Assembly: GCF_001654455.1 (NCBI RefSeq)
Contig: NZ_CP015772.1
Span: 3,968,001 to 4,032,000 of the forward strand
From: Niabella ginsenosidivorans
GTDB taxonomy: Bacteria > Bacteroidota > Bacteroidia > Chitinophagales > Chitinophagaceae
Reading direction: 5' to 3'
Length of the DNA: 64,000 nt
Part shown: positions 26,259-35,971 of the stretch, one piece after another
Layout of the letters: each line of letters starts with the position of its first letter
Position numbering within the stretch: position 1 is the stretch's first letter
Translations under genes and position numbers: made by a program
The notes under the pieces: generated by a model
The model's input: the letters and a program-made list of their open reading frames with translations, nothing else
The model's database searches: none
Told to the model about the DNA's origin: nothing

Positions 26259-27323
26259 TCATAATAGCTGTTCCACCTGTTTGCTGAAATTCCGGTTCCC
26301 GTTCCTTTCATCAAATAAACGGGCTATTTCCTTTGCTTCCCTGCTGAAATGTGCTATAAGCTCATTACGGGTGTATCCTGTTTTACCGGTATACAGGCCG
26401 TGTTCTTCCGGCAACACCAGATGAAACACGACTTCCTGCGGAAACTGCGGCAATATTTCCAAAAGTGACAAAGTCATCTGGAACATTTTGCGGCTTTTGC
26501 TCCCCACAACTTTTGGGATCAATTGTTCCAGGCGTTCTTTTACCCCTGCCGGATCCCCGGTCACCTTGCAGATCAGCAGCTTGACTTCCGAGAAGATTGC
26601 GGAAGAGTCATTGGCCAGCTTTGCCAGCTCTTCTTCTGCTTTATCAGAAAAGTTCCTGGCTATATCCGGCTGTCCGTTTTTATACGCGTGATAGCTGAGG
26701 TTTACCAATGTACGCATGGGCACATGTACACAGGTATATTGTTTCTCTAATAAAGGAACCGCCTGTGCATGCCCCTGTTCAAAACCATCCAGTTCCAGCG
26801 TAGCGCTTACGTCCGCATCCATTTCACAGGCCTGGCAATCGCTCATGGCATCCCTTTCCACAGTTTTCAGTTGCTCTGCAAATGCACGGATCAATACAGG
26901 GTCTTTCTGAATAAGCGCATCGCTGTACAGTTCATTATAGTAGGCCCGCAGACCATACCCATTCCTTTGCAGCCTGGTTTTAAAATCTTCCAGTGCCGCC
27001 TGAAGCTGTTCTATGGAAACAAGCGGGTTATCATACAGATCGCTCATCATCCACTTATACTGCCACAAAAAATCGGTTTCTGAAAACAGATCCGGGTTTT
27101 CATCGCAGGCCTTCAGTACCCATGCAAAGGCGGGAATCGATTCCCTGGAAAAAGCCACATCCCTTTCTTCTTCAATCAACATCAGGCGCAGGTCATATCC
27201 CCATTCTATATCTTCATTCTCATCGGCAATTTTAATGGCCTGTAACAAAAGCTTTATTTTTTCCTCAGGCGTTGCCAACCCTTCTACCTGGTTTAATAAT
27301 TTCTGGATCTTTAATGTATACAT
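26259..27323 (-). CDS. Helical TPR-like protein of the Hsp90/Sel1 operon
   Basis: A 354-residue soluble, almost wholly alpha-helical protein with no signal peptide. Helix pairs such as EEKIKLLLQAIKIADENED, YDLRLMLIEEERD and TLVNLSYHAYKNGQPDIARN have the size and spacing of degenerate TPR units. Cysteines cluster in SDCQACEMD near residue 165. It starts 12 bases after the stop of the Hsp90-like gene and is last in the operon. The tight linkage suggests it works as an adaptor or co-chaperone of that protein. I do not recognise a named family; the TPR call is from pattern only. Confidence 0.68.
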   Translation of the reverse strand: MYTLKIQKLLNQVEGLATPEEKIKLLLQAIKIADENEDIEWGYDLRLMLIEEERDVAFSRESIPAFAWVLKACDENPDLFSETDFLWQYKWMMSDLYDNPLVSIEQLQAALEDFKTRLQRNGYGLRAYYNELYSDALIQKDPVLIRAFAEQLKTVERDAMSDCQACEMDADVSATLELDGFEQGHAQAVPLLEKQYTCVHVPMRTLVNLSYHAYKNGQPDIARNFSDKAEEELAKLANDSSAIFSEVKLLICKVTGDPAGVKERLEQLIPKVVGSKSRKMFQMTLSLLEILPQFPQEVVFHLVLPEEHGLYTGKTGYTRNELIAHFSREAKEIARLFDERNGNRNFSKQVEQLL

Positions 27324-27335
27324 GGTGTTTACCCT

Positions 27336-29138
27336 TTAAATCTGAATAAAATTTTTCATTCCCATTACCAGCAATGAATGCAGCGCATTGTTAAAGAGCA
27401 GTAGCTGTTTTTCGCTTACAGGATATTTCCCCATTAGTAATGCCTGTACATACAGCACTTCGGTAATAGCCTGCAGCATATAATCATCGTCGATCGTAAG
27501 GAGGTTCTTTACCAGGCCATTATTCATATTCAGGCAAAAGGTGTTTACCGCTTCTGCTCTTTGTTGTATACTGCCCAATGCCCCGGCAAAAGGATTATCA
27601 TTTGCCTTTATCTTTTTTATAGTGGCTGAAGTAAAATCTTCATCTCCCCTCGTAAAAATGGCAGGCGTATCTGCCGGGGCAAAATATTTCAGCTGCATTA
27701 CACAGTTAAAAGGTTTTGTGTATTGCTCCAGCTTTTTTAAAACAGCGCGGTATGCTTTTTTCTCGTCTTCGCTGATGTCAGTAAATGTTTCCAGCAATTT
27801 CGACGAAGACATTTCACGGATATTCAGTTCCGGCTGCATCCCTTTAATTTTCTTTATCAGGTCCTCTTCAAAAGTGTACGCCACATTTACAACCAGCGCT
27901 CCCTGGTATTCTGCAATACGCTGCACCTGCCTGAACTCCTCATAATCCGCGCAATAATAAATAACAGGAAAATGCTCCCTGATATCCTTAAAGGTACGGA
28001 AGCCTTTATTGGTCTCAAAAGGGAGGTCATCAAGGATCAGTGACAGGAATTCGGTATCCTCCGCTGCGATCGCTTTCAGATGCAGGAAATGGATCTGGAT
28101 GATCTTCTGATAAATCTCAAAGTCAATATTCCGGATATTTTTCAGATAACTCTTTAAAGCTTTCCCTATTTCCTTTCTTGCAGCGCGCAGGAGGTCATTT
28201 TGCATAAAGAATTCCCTTGAAGCAGTAGCACTAAGCGTGTTACTGTTCACCACCATTTTTACAAAAAAGGCCCAGGAGGGCAGCAGACCATTATCCGCCT
28301 CACTTAACAGCATCCTTTTCAAATAAATGCGATGATGCTGTCTGGCAGAAAACTGCGTTTTGTAGGGCAGGATGTACAAAACACCTTCACATTCCCCTGC
28401 TTCAGTACGCAACCGGACGGCATCAATAAAACTGGTCTGAAACAGCTCTTTGCCCATCTGTAATAATGCTTCTTTTGAAGTGTCGGGATGAAGCCAGACA
28501 GGCGGCTGCTCATTTAAAACCTTTTCTTCTTTACCTGTCCTGATCGTTATTTTTTCGGGCAATGCATCTCCATAAAACTTTATCTGGGGAATAAAGTTTT
28601 CCGGTCTGAATAAATGGGCATGGCTTTTCTTGGGTGTAAGACAGACCTTTGTGCCAACCGGCATTGTTTCCTGCAGGGTCTCGATCCGGTAGCGGCCGTC
28701 ATTAAAAGCTGTCCACCGAAACCCGGTGGCGTCAAATGCCGAGCGCGTTTCAATACAGATCTCATCGCTTACAACAAAACAGGATAATAAACCGATGCCG
28801 AACCTTCCAATAAAGGTACGCGCATCCTCTGCTGATTTCCGTTTTGAGCTTTCACCAATAACCGATAAAAATTCATGTATTTCGTTTTCCTTTAAGCCGA
28901 TGCCGTTATCCTGGAAAACGAATGGATTGCCGGCAGGCCCTGCATCGGGTAATGTAATGCGGATATCACCAATCAAATGCTCATCCAGTTGCCGGAAAGC
29001 GGCAATAGCGTCAACAGCATTCTGCAACAGCTCTCTTATAAATGTGCCCGGGTTGCTGTACAAATGTTCTGACAGCAGGCTGATCATGCCCTGCAGGTTC
29101 ACCTGAAAAGAATAATATTCATTATTTACAGTTTCCAT
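27336..29138 (-). CDS. Divergent Hsp90-family ATPase/chaperone (not canonical HtpG)
   Basis: The 600-residue protein has a GHKL ATPase domain: IRELLQNAVDA (catalytic Glu36, Mg-binding Asn40), QDNGIGL (Asp77) and the lid/G-motif GRFGIGLLSCF (111-121). The Hsp90 middle domain follows, with IYLKRMLLSEADNGLLPSWA and the catalytic-loop arginine in TLSATASREFF (Arg308), matching the NxSRE loop of HtpG. The C-terminal third (about 430-600) is diverged and has no MEEVD-like tail. It is shorter than typical HtpG, and its own neighbours are repeat proteins. All key ATPase residues are present, so it should bind and hydrolyse ATP in the cytoplasm. It lies 7 bases after the Sel1 gene and 12 before the helical gene. 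It belongs with the minor 'HSP90 family protein' group rather than with housekeeping HtpG (inference). Confidence 0.88.
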   Translation of the reverse strand: METVNNEYYSFQVNLQGMISLLSEHLYSNPGTFIRELLQNAVDAIAAFRQLDEHLIGDIRITLPDAGPAGNPFVFQDNGIGLKENEIHEFLSVIGESSKRKSAEDARTFIGRFGIGLLSCFVVSDEICIETRSAFDATGFRWTAFNDGRYRIETLQETMPVGTKVCLTPKKSHAHLFRPENFIPQIKFYGDALPEKITIRTGKEEKVLNEQPPVWLHPDTSKEALLQMGKELFQTSFIDAVRLRTEAGECEGVLYILPYKTQFSARQHHRIYLKRMLLSEADNGLLPSWAFFVKMVVNSNTLSATASREFFMQNDLLRAARKEIGKALKSYLKNIRNIDFEIYQKIIQIHFLHLKAIAAEDTEFLSLILDDLPFETNKGFRTFKDIREHFPVIYYCADYEEFRQVQRIAEYQGALVVNVAYTFEEDLIKKIKGMQPELNIREMSSSKLLETFTDISEDEKKAYRAVLKKLEQYTKPFNCVMQLKYFAPADTPAIFTRGDEDFTSATIKKIKANDNPFAGALGSIQQRAEAVNTFCLNMNNGLVKNLLTIDDDYMLQAITEVLYVQALLMGKYPVSEKQLLLFNNALHSLLVMGMKNFIQI

Positions 29139-29145
29139 AAATTGC

Positions 29146-31641
29146 CTATCTTCTTTTACCTGTTATTTTTTTTGCGCCTTCGTGCCCGTTTTCAGCAGCC
29201 TTTTCAAACCAGTACAGGGCCTGGTCTTCATCTTCATCAACCCCCTCTCCCATCAGGTAGCAATTGGCCAGTTCAAACTGGGCATTGGCCAGTTCATTGT
29301 TAGCGGCGTTTTTAAATAATTCCACCGCCTTTCCCGGTTGCTGCTGCACTCCCTCCCCTTTTAAATATTGCCGCCCCAAGGCAACCTTTGCGTTATCATT
29401 CCCTTCATTGGCGCTCTCGCTGAACCACCGGAAAGACGCTTCCAGGTTTTTGTCGGTTCCATAACCATCATAATAACATTTTCCCAGGCGGTATTTCGCA
29501 TTCGTGTTCCCGTATTCCGCTGCTAATGTATATTCATTAAAAGCTGTAGCCGGGGAAGCTTCTGTTCCAATGCCGTATTCATAACACAGGCCCAATCCAT
29601 CAGAAAAGACCTGCTGTTCTTTTGCCCTTTTATAATAATCAATTGCTTTATCGTATTGTTCCAGGCGGTTATAATCAAACAGGTAATAATCTCCCAGTTC
29701 CAGCAGCGCATACGGATGCTCCTGTTCAGCCGCTTTTTCCAGCCATTCCCGTCCTTTTTCAGCATCAGGCTGCGCATAGCCATGTAAATAATAACGTCCT
29801 ACGGCATACTGAGCATATACATAGTTCTGCTGAGCCGCTTTTTCCATATATCCGACCGCTTTTTCCCGGTCTTCCGCAACCCCTTCTGCACGTTCATAGC
29901 TCAAAGCCAGTTCGGCCAGTGCTTTGGGATAACCGGCATCAGCTGCTTTCTTTAAATATTCAAACCCTTTATCATAATTCTGCTCTGTACCCACGCCGAA
30001 TTTATAACAACGCCCCAGCTCATAAACCGCATTTATTTCGTTATAACCAGCTGCATATTCATAACAGGCAAATGCCCCGGCAGGGTCTTTTTGTCCGGAC
30101 CGGTGATAGTCAAACTCAAGGTACAGGCCCTTCAGGTAATTGGCATAAGGGTATCCTATTGCCGCTGCCCTGCTGAAATACTCAAAGGCTTTTGCATAAT
30201 CCTGCCGCCCGCCTGATTCTTCATAAAGACCCAATTCCACATAAGCCTGTGCGTTATTGCCCGCTGCAGCCTTTGTAAAATAAGAAAGCGCTGCGGGCAT
30301 ATCCGCAGGTGTATCATCAAAGCCGTATTTTAAAAACCGGCCGGTATTATATTGTGCCACCGGCAGGTTTTTGTCAGCCGCCTGTTTGTAATGCTCCAAT
30401 GCCTTTGTAAGATCCGCTGCAATGCCCATATCCGGCTCGCCATATTCATAAAAATTACCCAGGCGGTAGGTTGCATAGGGAATCTCCTTCTGATGCAGCT
30501 CCGTAAAAGTGGCATATGCAGTTTCTTTATTAACGGGCGTTACCGTGCCTTCCAGATGCATTTCGGCCCATTCAATAGCCGCATCAATACTACCGGCTTC
30601 CTTTGCCGCTTTCATTAAGGCCAATCCTGCGGGAATATCTTTTATCCATTCATTGTACAAATACAGGTAAGCCAGCCGGTAGGCAGTATAGCTGTTCCCA
30701 TACTTCCAGGCCTGCTTCAGCCAGCAGACCGCTTTATCAAAATCCTGTGCAGACTGCGGCTGCTGCGGCAGATACCTTAAGCCCAGGCTTACAGCGCCGT
30801 CTATTGCCCCGAGATCATATGCTTTTTTTATAGCACCAAGCAAAGCCTCTTTTTCTTCGTCTGATCCTGCGTCGGGCCATTGCACATCCGTCAGCACCAA
30901 CCGGCAATAAGAAGAGTTATATTTTTCAATTCCTTCTTTTAGTATTTCCAGCTGTTTTTCCTTTTCCTCCTTCCTCCCGTAATAACCCTGCAAAGCATGA
31001 TAATAATTTTTGCGGATCTTTTTATCCGGATGCTCTTTCAGCGCGTAAAATGGTTCCGTCAGGGTTGCCTCGGGGCTAAACCATATAAGATAATAGTTAT
31101 AGTAAATAATTCCCCAGGGGTTGTCCTTTTCTGCCAGCTCCTTAATTGCTACAAGCGCCTTTTCTTTATCGGCGCCCGGCAGCAATCCTGCATACTGATA
31201 ATAACAGTATACAGGAGCGGCTGCTTCAACACCTGCTGTTATTGCCTGCCGGAACCATTGTTCTGATTTCTGCAGATCACGGTATTCTCTTCTTGCAAGT
31301 ACATATGCAATTGCCAGTTCCAGGCCCGCTTCAGGGCACAGGGCAGCCAACCTGCCCAATATTTCAGTCATTTTTTTAAAAAACCATTGATAGGCTTCAT
31401 CATCCAGGTAAACGCTGGCGGTATGATCCGCCCCGTCATAAAACAGCAGGTCAAATAAACTGGTCAGTTGCTCTTTGGGCGCTCCCTCCCGGTACTCACT
31501 GATCAGTTGCTCCAACAAAGCAAGCCCCCGGAACCAGTTTTCCTGCACCCGGATATTCTTCTCATTCAGCTGGCTTAAAAGACCGGGATCAGGCTGGACA
31601 CTATTATTAAAGTACTTTTCATAAATTACAATATTATTCAT
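29146..31641 (-). CDS. Sel1-like repeat protein, first gene of the Hsp90-like operon
   Basis: From the ATG at 31641 (MNNIVIYEKYFNNSV) the protein is 831 residues; an in-frame start at 31746 adds 35 unlikely residues. The first 280 residues are helical and TPR-like. From there to the C-terminus about 15 Sel1-type units of 35-38 residues follow, for example AVYELGRCYKFGVGTEQNYD and AKVALGRQYLKGEGVQQQPG, each with the A-x-x-x-LG-x-x-Y-x-x-G core. Sel1 solenoids are protein-binding scaffolds. No signal peptide or membrane segment is seen, so it is cytoplasmic. In eukaryotes TPR/Sel1 proteins commonly serve as Hsp90 partners, which makes the 7-base spacing to an Hsp90 gene notable. Confidence 0.88.
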   Translation of the reverse strand: MNNIVIYEKYFNNSVQPDPGLLSQLNEKNIRVQENWFRGLALLEQLISEYREGAPKEQLTSLFDLLFYDGADHTASVYLDDEAYQWFFKKMTEILGRLAALCPEAGLELAIAYVLARREYRDLQKSEQWFRQAITAGVEAAAPVYCYYQYAGLLPGADKEKALVAIKELAEKDNPWGIIYYNYYLIWFSPEATLTEPFYALKEHPDKKIRKNYYHALQGYYGRKEEKEKQLEILKEGIEKYNSSYCRLVLTDVQWPDAGSDEEKEALLGAIKKAYDLGAIDGAVSLGLRYLPQQPQSAQDFDKAVCWLKQAWKYGNSYTAYRLAYLYLYNEWIKDIPAGLALMKAAKEAGSIDAAIEWAEMHLEGTVTPVNKETAYATFTELHQKEIPYATYRLGNFYEYGEPDMGIAADLTKALEHYKQAADKNLPVAQYNTGRFLKYGFDDTPADMPAALSYFTKAAAGNNAQAYVELGLYEESGGRQDYAKAFEYFSRAAAIGYPYANYLKGLYLEFDYHRSGQKDPAGAFACYEYAAGYNEINAVYELGRCYKFGVGTEQNYDKGFEYLKKAADAGYPKALAELALSYERAEGVAEDREKAVGYMEKAAQQNYVYAQYAVGRYYLHGYAQPDAEKGREWLEKAAEQEHPYALLELGDYYLFDYNRLEQYDKAIDYYKRAKEQQVFSDGLGLCYEYGIGTEASPATAFNEYTLAAEYGNTNAKYRLGKCYYDGYGTDKNLEASFRWFSESANEGNDNAKVALGRQYLKGEGVQQQPGKAVELFKNAANNELANAQFELANCYLMGEGVDEDEDQALYWFEKAAENGHEGAKKITGKRR

Positions 31642-31756
31642 AATTAAATATTTATTCTGGTCAGGCGCCGAAAGTAATATTTTCCTGAATACTTTTAAAT
31701 AAGGGGTTTTAGAAATTGATCTTAAACACCTGAATCCATCCCCCACTTGTCATTTT

Positions 31757-31791
31757 TTTGTCAGCAAATTAACCGTTAAGCGTTACCTTTG
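31757..31791 (+). promoter_or_regulatory. Candidate promoter of the sdhCAB operon
   Basis: TTTG (31757-31760) and the -7 box TACCTTTG (31784-31791) are separated by 23 bases, slightly longer than the usual 19-21. The ATG of sdhC is 31 bases downstream. It lies in the divergent spacer with the Sel1 gene. Confidence 0.5.
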
Positions 31792-31822
31792 TAGGCAATT
31801 TAATCACCTTCTATAAGAAAAT

Positions 31823-32548
31823 ATGAACTGGTCTCAACTTTTTACTTCCGCGGTGGGTAAGAAAATTACCATGGCCCTGTCGGGAATTTTTTTAATCCTT
31901 TTCTTAATTGTTCATGCCGGATTAAATGCTTGTATATGGGCAAATGACGGTGGTGTTATGTTTAATGAAGCAGCTCATTTTATGGGCGCAACCGTGGTGC
32001 CCCGTGTACTGGAGATCGGCCTTTTTGTATTTTTTCTGATCCATATTATCCAGGGCATTGTTCTGGAAATTCAAAACCGCAGCAAACGGGGTATTGGCTA
32101 TGCCGTTAAAATGGGCAACCGGGGCAGTACCTGGAACAGCCGTGCAATGGGCATTTTAGGTGCGCTTGTGTTGATTTTCCTGGTGATCCACCTCAGCGAT
32201 TTCTGGTTTCCCAGCCGTTTTGGCGGACTGGAATCGATGTACATCGATACAGCTTCCAACCAGATTGTTCCGCCCGGAACTGCCGGAGGTAAGGAATACC
32301 ACGACCTTTACGGCGAAATGCAGCATCAGTTTACACAATACCCCTGGATCATTATTGTTTATGAAGTGGGTGTTATTGCGCTTTTCTGGCACCTGGTACA
32401 CGGATTCCAGAGCGCGTTCAGAACATTGGGGCTGACCAATCATAAATATATTAACCTGATCAAAGGAACAGGTGTTGTTTACTCCGTAATCATCTGCCTG
32501 GCATTTATGCTGATGCCGCTAAGCTTTTATTTCGGATGGATCCATTAA
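31823..32548 (+). CDS. sdhC: Succinate dehydrogenase/fumarate reductase cytochrome b558 subunit
   Basis: The 241-residue integral membrane protein has five hydrophobic helices (starting GKKITMALSGIFLILFLIVH) with helix-embedded His residues in VHAGLN, FFLIHIIQG, FLVIHLSDF and FWHLVHGFQ that fit diheme coordination. It is the single-anchor-subunit type found in Bacteroidota and epsilonproteobacteria. It anchors SdhAB to the inner membrane and passes electrons between succinate/fumarate and quinone. It heads the operon sdhC-sdhA-(four-helix gene)-sdhB. Confidence 0.93.
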   Translation: MNWSQLFTSAVGKKITMALSGIFLILFLIVHAGLNACIWANDGGVMFNEAAHFMGATVVPRVLEIGLFVFFLIHIIQGIVLEIQNRSKRGIGYAVKMGNRGSTWNSRAMGILGALVLIFLVIHLSDFWFPSRFGGLESMYIDTASNQIVPPGTAGGKEYHDLYGEMQHQFTQYPWIIIVYEVGVIALFWHLVHGFQSAFRTLGLTNHKYINLIKGTGVVYSVIICLAFMLMPLSFYFGWIH

Positions 32549-32590
32549 CACAGCGGGGCTATTGTTGGTATCTTAAATTAGAAATCTCAT

Positions 32591-32606
32591 CCCGATAGCT
32601 ATCGGG
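32591..32606. repeat. Perfect 16-bp REP-like palindrome between sdhC and sdhA
   Basis: CCCGATAGCTATCGGG is its own reverse complement. It sits 43 bases after sdhC and 21 before sdhA, where it would form a hairpin in the operon mRNA. Related CCGA...TCGG dyads occur at 8632, 17946, 36326 and 36451. Confidence 0.6.
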
Positions 32607-32626
32607 ACTCAAATCTCAAATCAGTT

Positions 32627-34603
32627 ATGCTTGATTCAAAAATACCAGCCGGAAAATTAGAAAATAAATGGACCGATTATAAGGGACATTGCAAATTGGT
32701 AAATCCGGCTAATAAAAGGAAATTAGAAATCATTGTTGTAGGAACAGGGCTTGCAGGGGCTTCTGCCGCCGCCTCTTTGGGCGAGCAGGGCTACCAGGTA
32801 AAGGCATTCTGTTTTCAGGATTCCCCACGCCGCGCACACTCTATTGCCGCACAGGGGGGGATCAATGCAGCCAAGAACTACCAGAACGACGGGGACTCTG
32901 TTTTCCGTCTTTTTTATGATACGATAAAAGGCGGAGACTACCGTTCACGGGAAGCGAATGTACACCGCCTTGCGGAAGTAAGCGTGAACATTATTGACCA
33001 GTGTGTGGCACAGGGCGTTCCCTTTGCACGTGAATATGGAGGCTTATTAAATAACCGCTCCTTTGGCGGGGTACAGGTAAAAAGAACTTTTTATGCAGCA
33101 GGGCAAACCGGCCAGCAATTGCTGATTGGTGCCTACCAGGCTTTAGAGCGCCAGGTATCACAGGGAAATGTAAAAATGTACAATCGCCATGAAATGCAGG
33201 ATATTGTTGTAATTGATGGCAAGGCCAGGGGCATTATTGCGCGCAACTTAATTACCGGCCAGCTGGAACGTTTCTTTGGGCATGCAGTAGTGCTGGCAAC
33301 CGGCGGGTATGGAAACGTGTTCTATCTTTCTACCAATGCCATGGGCAGCAATGTTACTGCCGCATGGAGGGCACATAAAAAAGGAGCCTATTTTGCAAAC
33401 CCTTGTTTCACACAGATCCACCCTACCTGCATTCCTGTTTCCGGCGACCACCAGAGCAAGCTGACGCTGATGTCTGAATCCCTGAGAAATGACGGGCGCA
33501 TCTGGGTGCCTAAAAAGCAGAATGATACCCGTAAAGCCAATGATATACCGGAAGATGAACGGGACTATTACCTGGAAAGAAGGTACCCGGCCTTTGGAAA
33601 CCTGGTGCCCAGGGATGTGGCATCCCGCGCTGCAAAGGAGCGTTGTGATGCGGGCTATGGTGTGGGTACGACCAAACAGGCGGTTTACCTCGATTTCAAA
33701 TACAACCTGATCAACAAATACGGCCGTGCCGAAGCCAATAAGCACGGTATACAGAATCCTGATACCGAAACATTGATCCGCCTGGGCAAGGAGGTTGTAA
33801 AGGAAGAATACGGGAACCTGTTTGATATGTATGAAAAAATTACAGGTGAGAACCCTTATGAGGTTCCGATGCGCATATACCCTGCAGTGCACTATACAAT
33901 GGGGGGCCTTTGGGTAGACTATGAGCTGATGACTACAGTAAAAGGGCTGTTTTGCCTGGGCGAAGCCAATTTCAGCGATCACGGCGCCAACCGTTTGGGC
34001 GCTTCTGCGCTGATGCAGGGACTGGCGGATGGTTATTTTGTAATTCCCTATACTATTGGCAATTACCTGGCTGATGAAATAGCAGTGAAACCCATCCCCG
34101 TTTCTGACCGCTCTTTTGTTGAAGCAGAAGCACATGTAAATGAGCGCATTAACCGTTTAATGAGCATCCAGGGCACACAAACCGTAGAAAGCTTCCACAA
34201 ACGTCTGGGAAAAATAATGTGGGAAAAATGCGGCATGGCGCGTAATGAAGAGGGACTTAAAGAAGCCATCCAGGAAATAAGAGACCTGAGGACCGATTTC
34301 TGGAAAAACGTGCGGATACCCGGCGGCATCCATGAAATGAACCCTGAGCTGGATAAAGCAAACCGTGTAGCCGATTTCCTGGAGCTGGGAGAACTGATGT
34401 GCATGGATGCGCTGGAACGCAGGGAAAGCTGTGGCGGCCACTTCCGCGAAGAAAGCCAGACACCGGATGGGGAAGCGCTGCGTCATGACGATGAATACAT
34501 GTATGTAGCTGCCTGGAAACAAACAGGTGAAAACAGCTGGGAGCTGGAAAAAGAGCCGTTGAGCTATGAGGTGATCAAGCCTACGCAACGGAATTATAAA
34601 TAA
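32627..34603 (+). CDS. sdhA: Succinate dehydrogenase/fumarate reductase flavoprotein subunit
   Basis: This 658-residue protein has the dinucleotide-binding motif [18 protein letters not shown], the covalent-FAD region [14 protein letters not shown] (His) and the active-site segments of SdhA/Frd[21 protein letters not shown] and [20 protein letters not shown]. The C-terminal capping region ends in a typical [11 protein letters not shown] block. It oxidises succinate to fumarate on the cytoplasmic side of the inner membrane. Its stop codon abuts the left inverted-repeat arm of the element inserted before sdhB. Confidence 0.96.
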   Translation: MLDSKIPAGKLENKWTDYKGHCKLVNPANKRKLEIIVVGTGLAGASAAASLGEQGYQVKAFCFQDSPRRAHSIAAQGGINAAKNYQNDGDSVFRLFYDTIKGGDYRSREANVHRLAEVSVNIIDQCVAQGVPFAREYGGLLNNRSFGGVQVKRTFYAAGQTGQQLLIGAYQALERQVSQGNVKMYNRHEMQDIVVIDGKARGIIARNLITGQLERFFGHAVVLATGGYGNVFYLSTNAMGSNVTAAWRAHKKGAYFANPCFTQIHPTCIPVSGDHQSKLTLMSESLRNDGRIWVPKKQNDTRKANDIPEDERDYYLERRYPAFGNLVPRDVASRAAKERCDAGYGVGTTKQAVYLDFKYNLINKYGRAEANKHGIQNPDTETLIRLGKEVVKEEYGNLFDMYEKITGENPYEVPMRIYPAVHYTMGGLWVDYELMTTVKGLFCLGEANFSDHGANRLGASALMQGLADGYFVIPYTIGNYLADEIAVKPIPVSDRSFVEAEAHVNERINRLMSIQGTQTVESFHKRLGKIMWEKCGMARNEEGLKEAIQEIRDLRTDFWKNVRIPGGIHEMNPELDKANRVADFLELGELMCMDALERRESCGGHFREESQTPDGEALRHDDEYMYVAAWKQTGENSWELEKEPLSYEVIKPTQRNYK

Positions 34604-35165
34604 TTTGAAAATCGGGAAATTTCAAAATTTGAAAATGTCCATTAGTAGGACATACTCAACCATCGCTCGTGAAGATTGAAAATAACACATAACCGGGGAA
34701 TTAGGTATTTTAGAGAGACGAATCTATTCTTTCACCTATTAAAACCCAGGTTATGAGAAATGATAAAGAAAATGTGATTGTTGATAAAACAATCAGTTTT
34801 TCACTTGCAATAATTAAATATTGCGAAGTTCTTGAACAAAACAGGAAGTATGTGATTGCAAAGCAGTTGCTACGATCAGCAACATCAATAGGAGCAAACG
34901 TATTTGAGGCGCAAAATGCTGAAAGTAAGGCTGACTTTATTCACAAAATGAAAATTGCTGCAAAAGAGGGCAGTGAAACCTTGTATTGGCTGGTCTTATG
35001 CGAAAGAAGCGAAGGCTATCATTTTGATGCCGCACTAAAATCAGCTATTGAAGAAATTATACGAATTCTGTCAAAAATCATTTCTTCATCCAAAGGGAAA
35101 ATACCCGGTTTTATTTGGTCTGTACTGTACGCATTTTTCAAATCTTCAAATTATCAAATTGAGCA
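34602..35165 (+). mobile_element. Intervening-sequence-like element inserted between sdhA and sdhB
   Basis: About 560 bases separate sdhA from sdhB, which are normally adjacent. The left flank (34602-34637: AATTTGAAAAT, then TTTCAAAATTTGAAAATG) and the reverse complement of the right flank (35131-35162: CAATTTGATAATTTGAAG, then ATTTGAAAAATG) are imperfect inverted repeats. Between them is a gene for a four-helix-bundle protein of the type found in 23S rRNA intervening sequences. The arms could fold into a long AU-rich stem. Classification as an IVS-like mobile element is inference. Confidence 0.6.
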
Positions 35166-35235
35166 ATTAAATAGAAAATATGGAACATTACAATATGAAC
35201 CTTACTTTGAAGGTATGGAAACAAAAAAACGCTGA
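34753..35235 (+). CDS. Four-helix-bundle protein (23S rRNA intervening-sequence protein family, S23)
   Basis: The protein is 160 residues. Residues 1-117 match the S23/IVP family: [59 protein letters not shown], and a final amphipathic helix with a run of serines. The last 43 residues ([16 protein letters not shown]... EGMETKKR) look like read-through into the right repeat arm and the beginning of sdhB, overlapping sdhB by 41 bases. The normal family length is about 115-125, so the native stop seems to have been lost. The protein is probably cytoplasmic and its role is unknown; family members often travel with selfish RNA-level insertions. Confidence 0.85.
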   Translation: MRNDKENVIVDKTISFSLAIIKYCEVLEQNRKYVIAKQLLRSATSIGANVFEAQNAESKADFIHKMKIAAKEGSETLYWLVLCERSEGYHFDAALKSAIEEIIRILSKIISSSKGKIPGFIWSVLYAFFKSSNYQIEQLNRKYGTLQYEPYFEGMETKKR

Positions 35236-35953
35236 AACCGGCGGAAAGTTCGAGACCTACAAAGTATCCAATATCTCATCGGAAATGTCGTTCCTGGAAA
35301 TGTTTGATGTGTTGAACGAACAACTGGTGCGTGAAGGGAAAGAACCCGTAGCGTTTGACCATGACTGCCGCGAGGGTATTTGCGGAATGTGCTCCATGTA
35401 TATTAACGGGCGCCCCCATGGCCCCTGGCACGGAACCACTACCTGCCAGCTGCACATGCGTGCTTTTAAAGATGGAGATACAATTGTTGTTGAGCCCTGG
35501 CGCGCCAAAGCATTCCCAGTAGTAAAAGACCTGATCGTAGACCGCAGCGCGTTTGACCGCATCATACAGGCGGGTGGTTATATTTCTGTGAACACCGGCA
35601 ACGCCCAGGATGGTAATAATATACCTATTCCAAAGGAAAACGCAGATAAGGCCTTTGCCGCTGCTGCCTGTATTGGGTGCGGTGCCTGTGTGGCGGCCTG
35701 TAAAAATGCGTCGGCATTGCTCTTCCTGTCTGCAAAGGTTTCCCACCTGGCCCTGTTACCGCAGGGAGAAACTGAAAGAAAACAAAGAGCTTTGAACATG
35801 GTGGCTCAAATGGATAAAGAAGGGTTTGGGGCCTGCACCAATACCGGTGCCTGCGAAGCGGTTTGCCCCAAGGAAATCGAGATCACTAATATTGCCCGCC
35901 TGAACAGGGAATACCTGATGGCTGGCCTGGCCTCAGATACAAAAGAACAATGA
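35195..35953 (+). CDS. sdhB: Succinate dehydrogenase/fumarate reductase iron-sulfur subunit
   Basis: The protein is 252 residues from the ATG at 35195 ([10 protein letters not shown]); an in-frame ATG at 35180 adds five residues. The [2Fe-2S] ligands lie in [18 protein letters not shown] and the following TTTCQ. The [4Fe-4S]/[3Fe-4S] ligands lie in [13 protein letters not shown] and [12 protein letters not shown]. It carries electrons from SdhA to SdhC. Its start lies inside the 3' end of the four-helix-bundle gene in another frame, so translation may be coupled to that gene. Confidence 0.96.
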   Translation: MNLTLKVWKQKNAETGGKFETYKVSNISSEMSFLEMFDVLNEQLVREGKEPVAFDHDCREGICGMCSMYINGRPHGPWHGTTTCQLHMRAFKDGDTIVVEPWRAKAFPVVKDLIVDRSAFDRIIQAGGYISVNTGNAQDGNNIPIPKENADKAFAAAACIGCGACVAACKNASALLFLSAKVSHLALLPQGETERKQRALNMVAQMDKEGFGACTNTGACEAVCPKEIEITNIARLNREYLMAGLASDTKEQ

Positions 35954-35971
35954 CAAAAGATCCGGTATAAT

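Noticed and set aside
1-31746. A functional link between the T6SS fragment and the Hsp90/Sel1 operon
   Set aside because: They lie more than 25 kb apart with many housekeeping genes between; no sequence evidence joins them.
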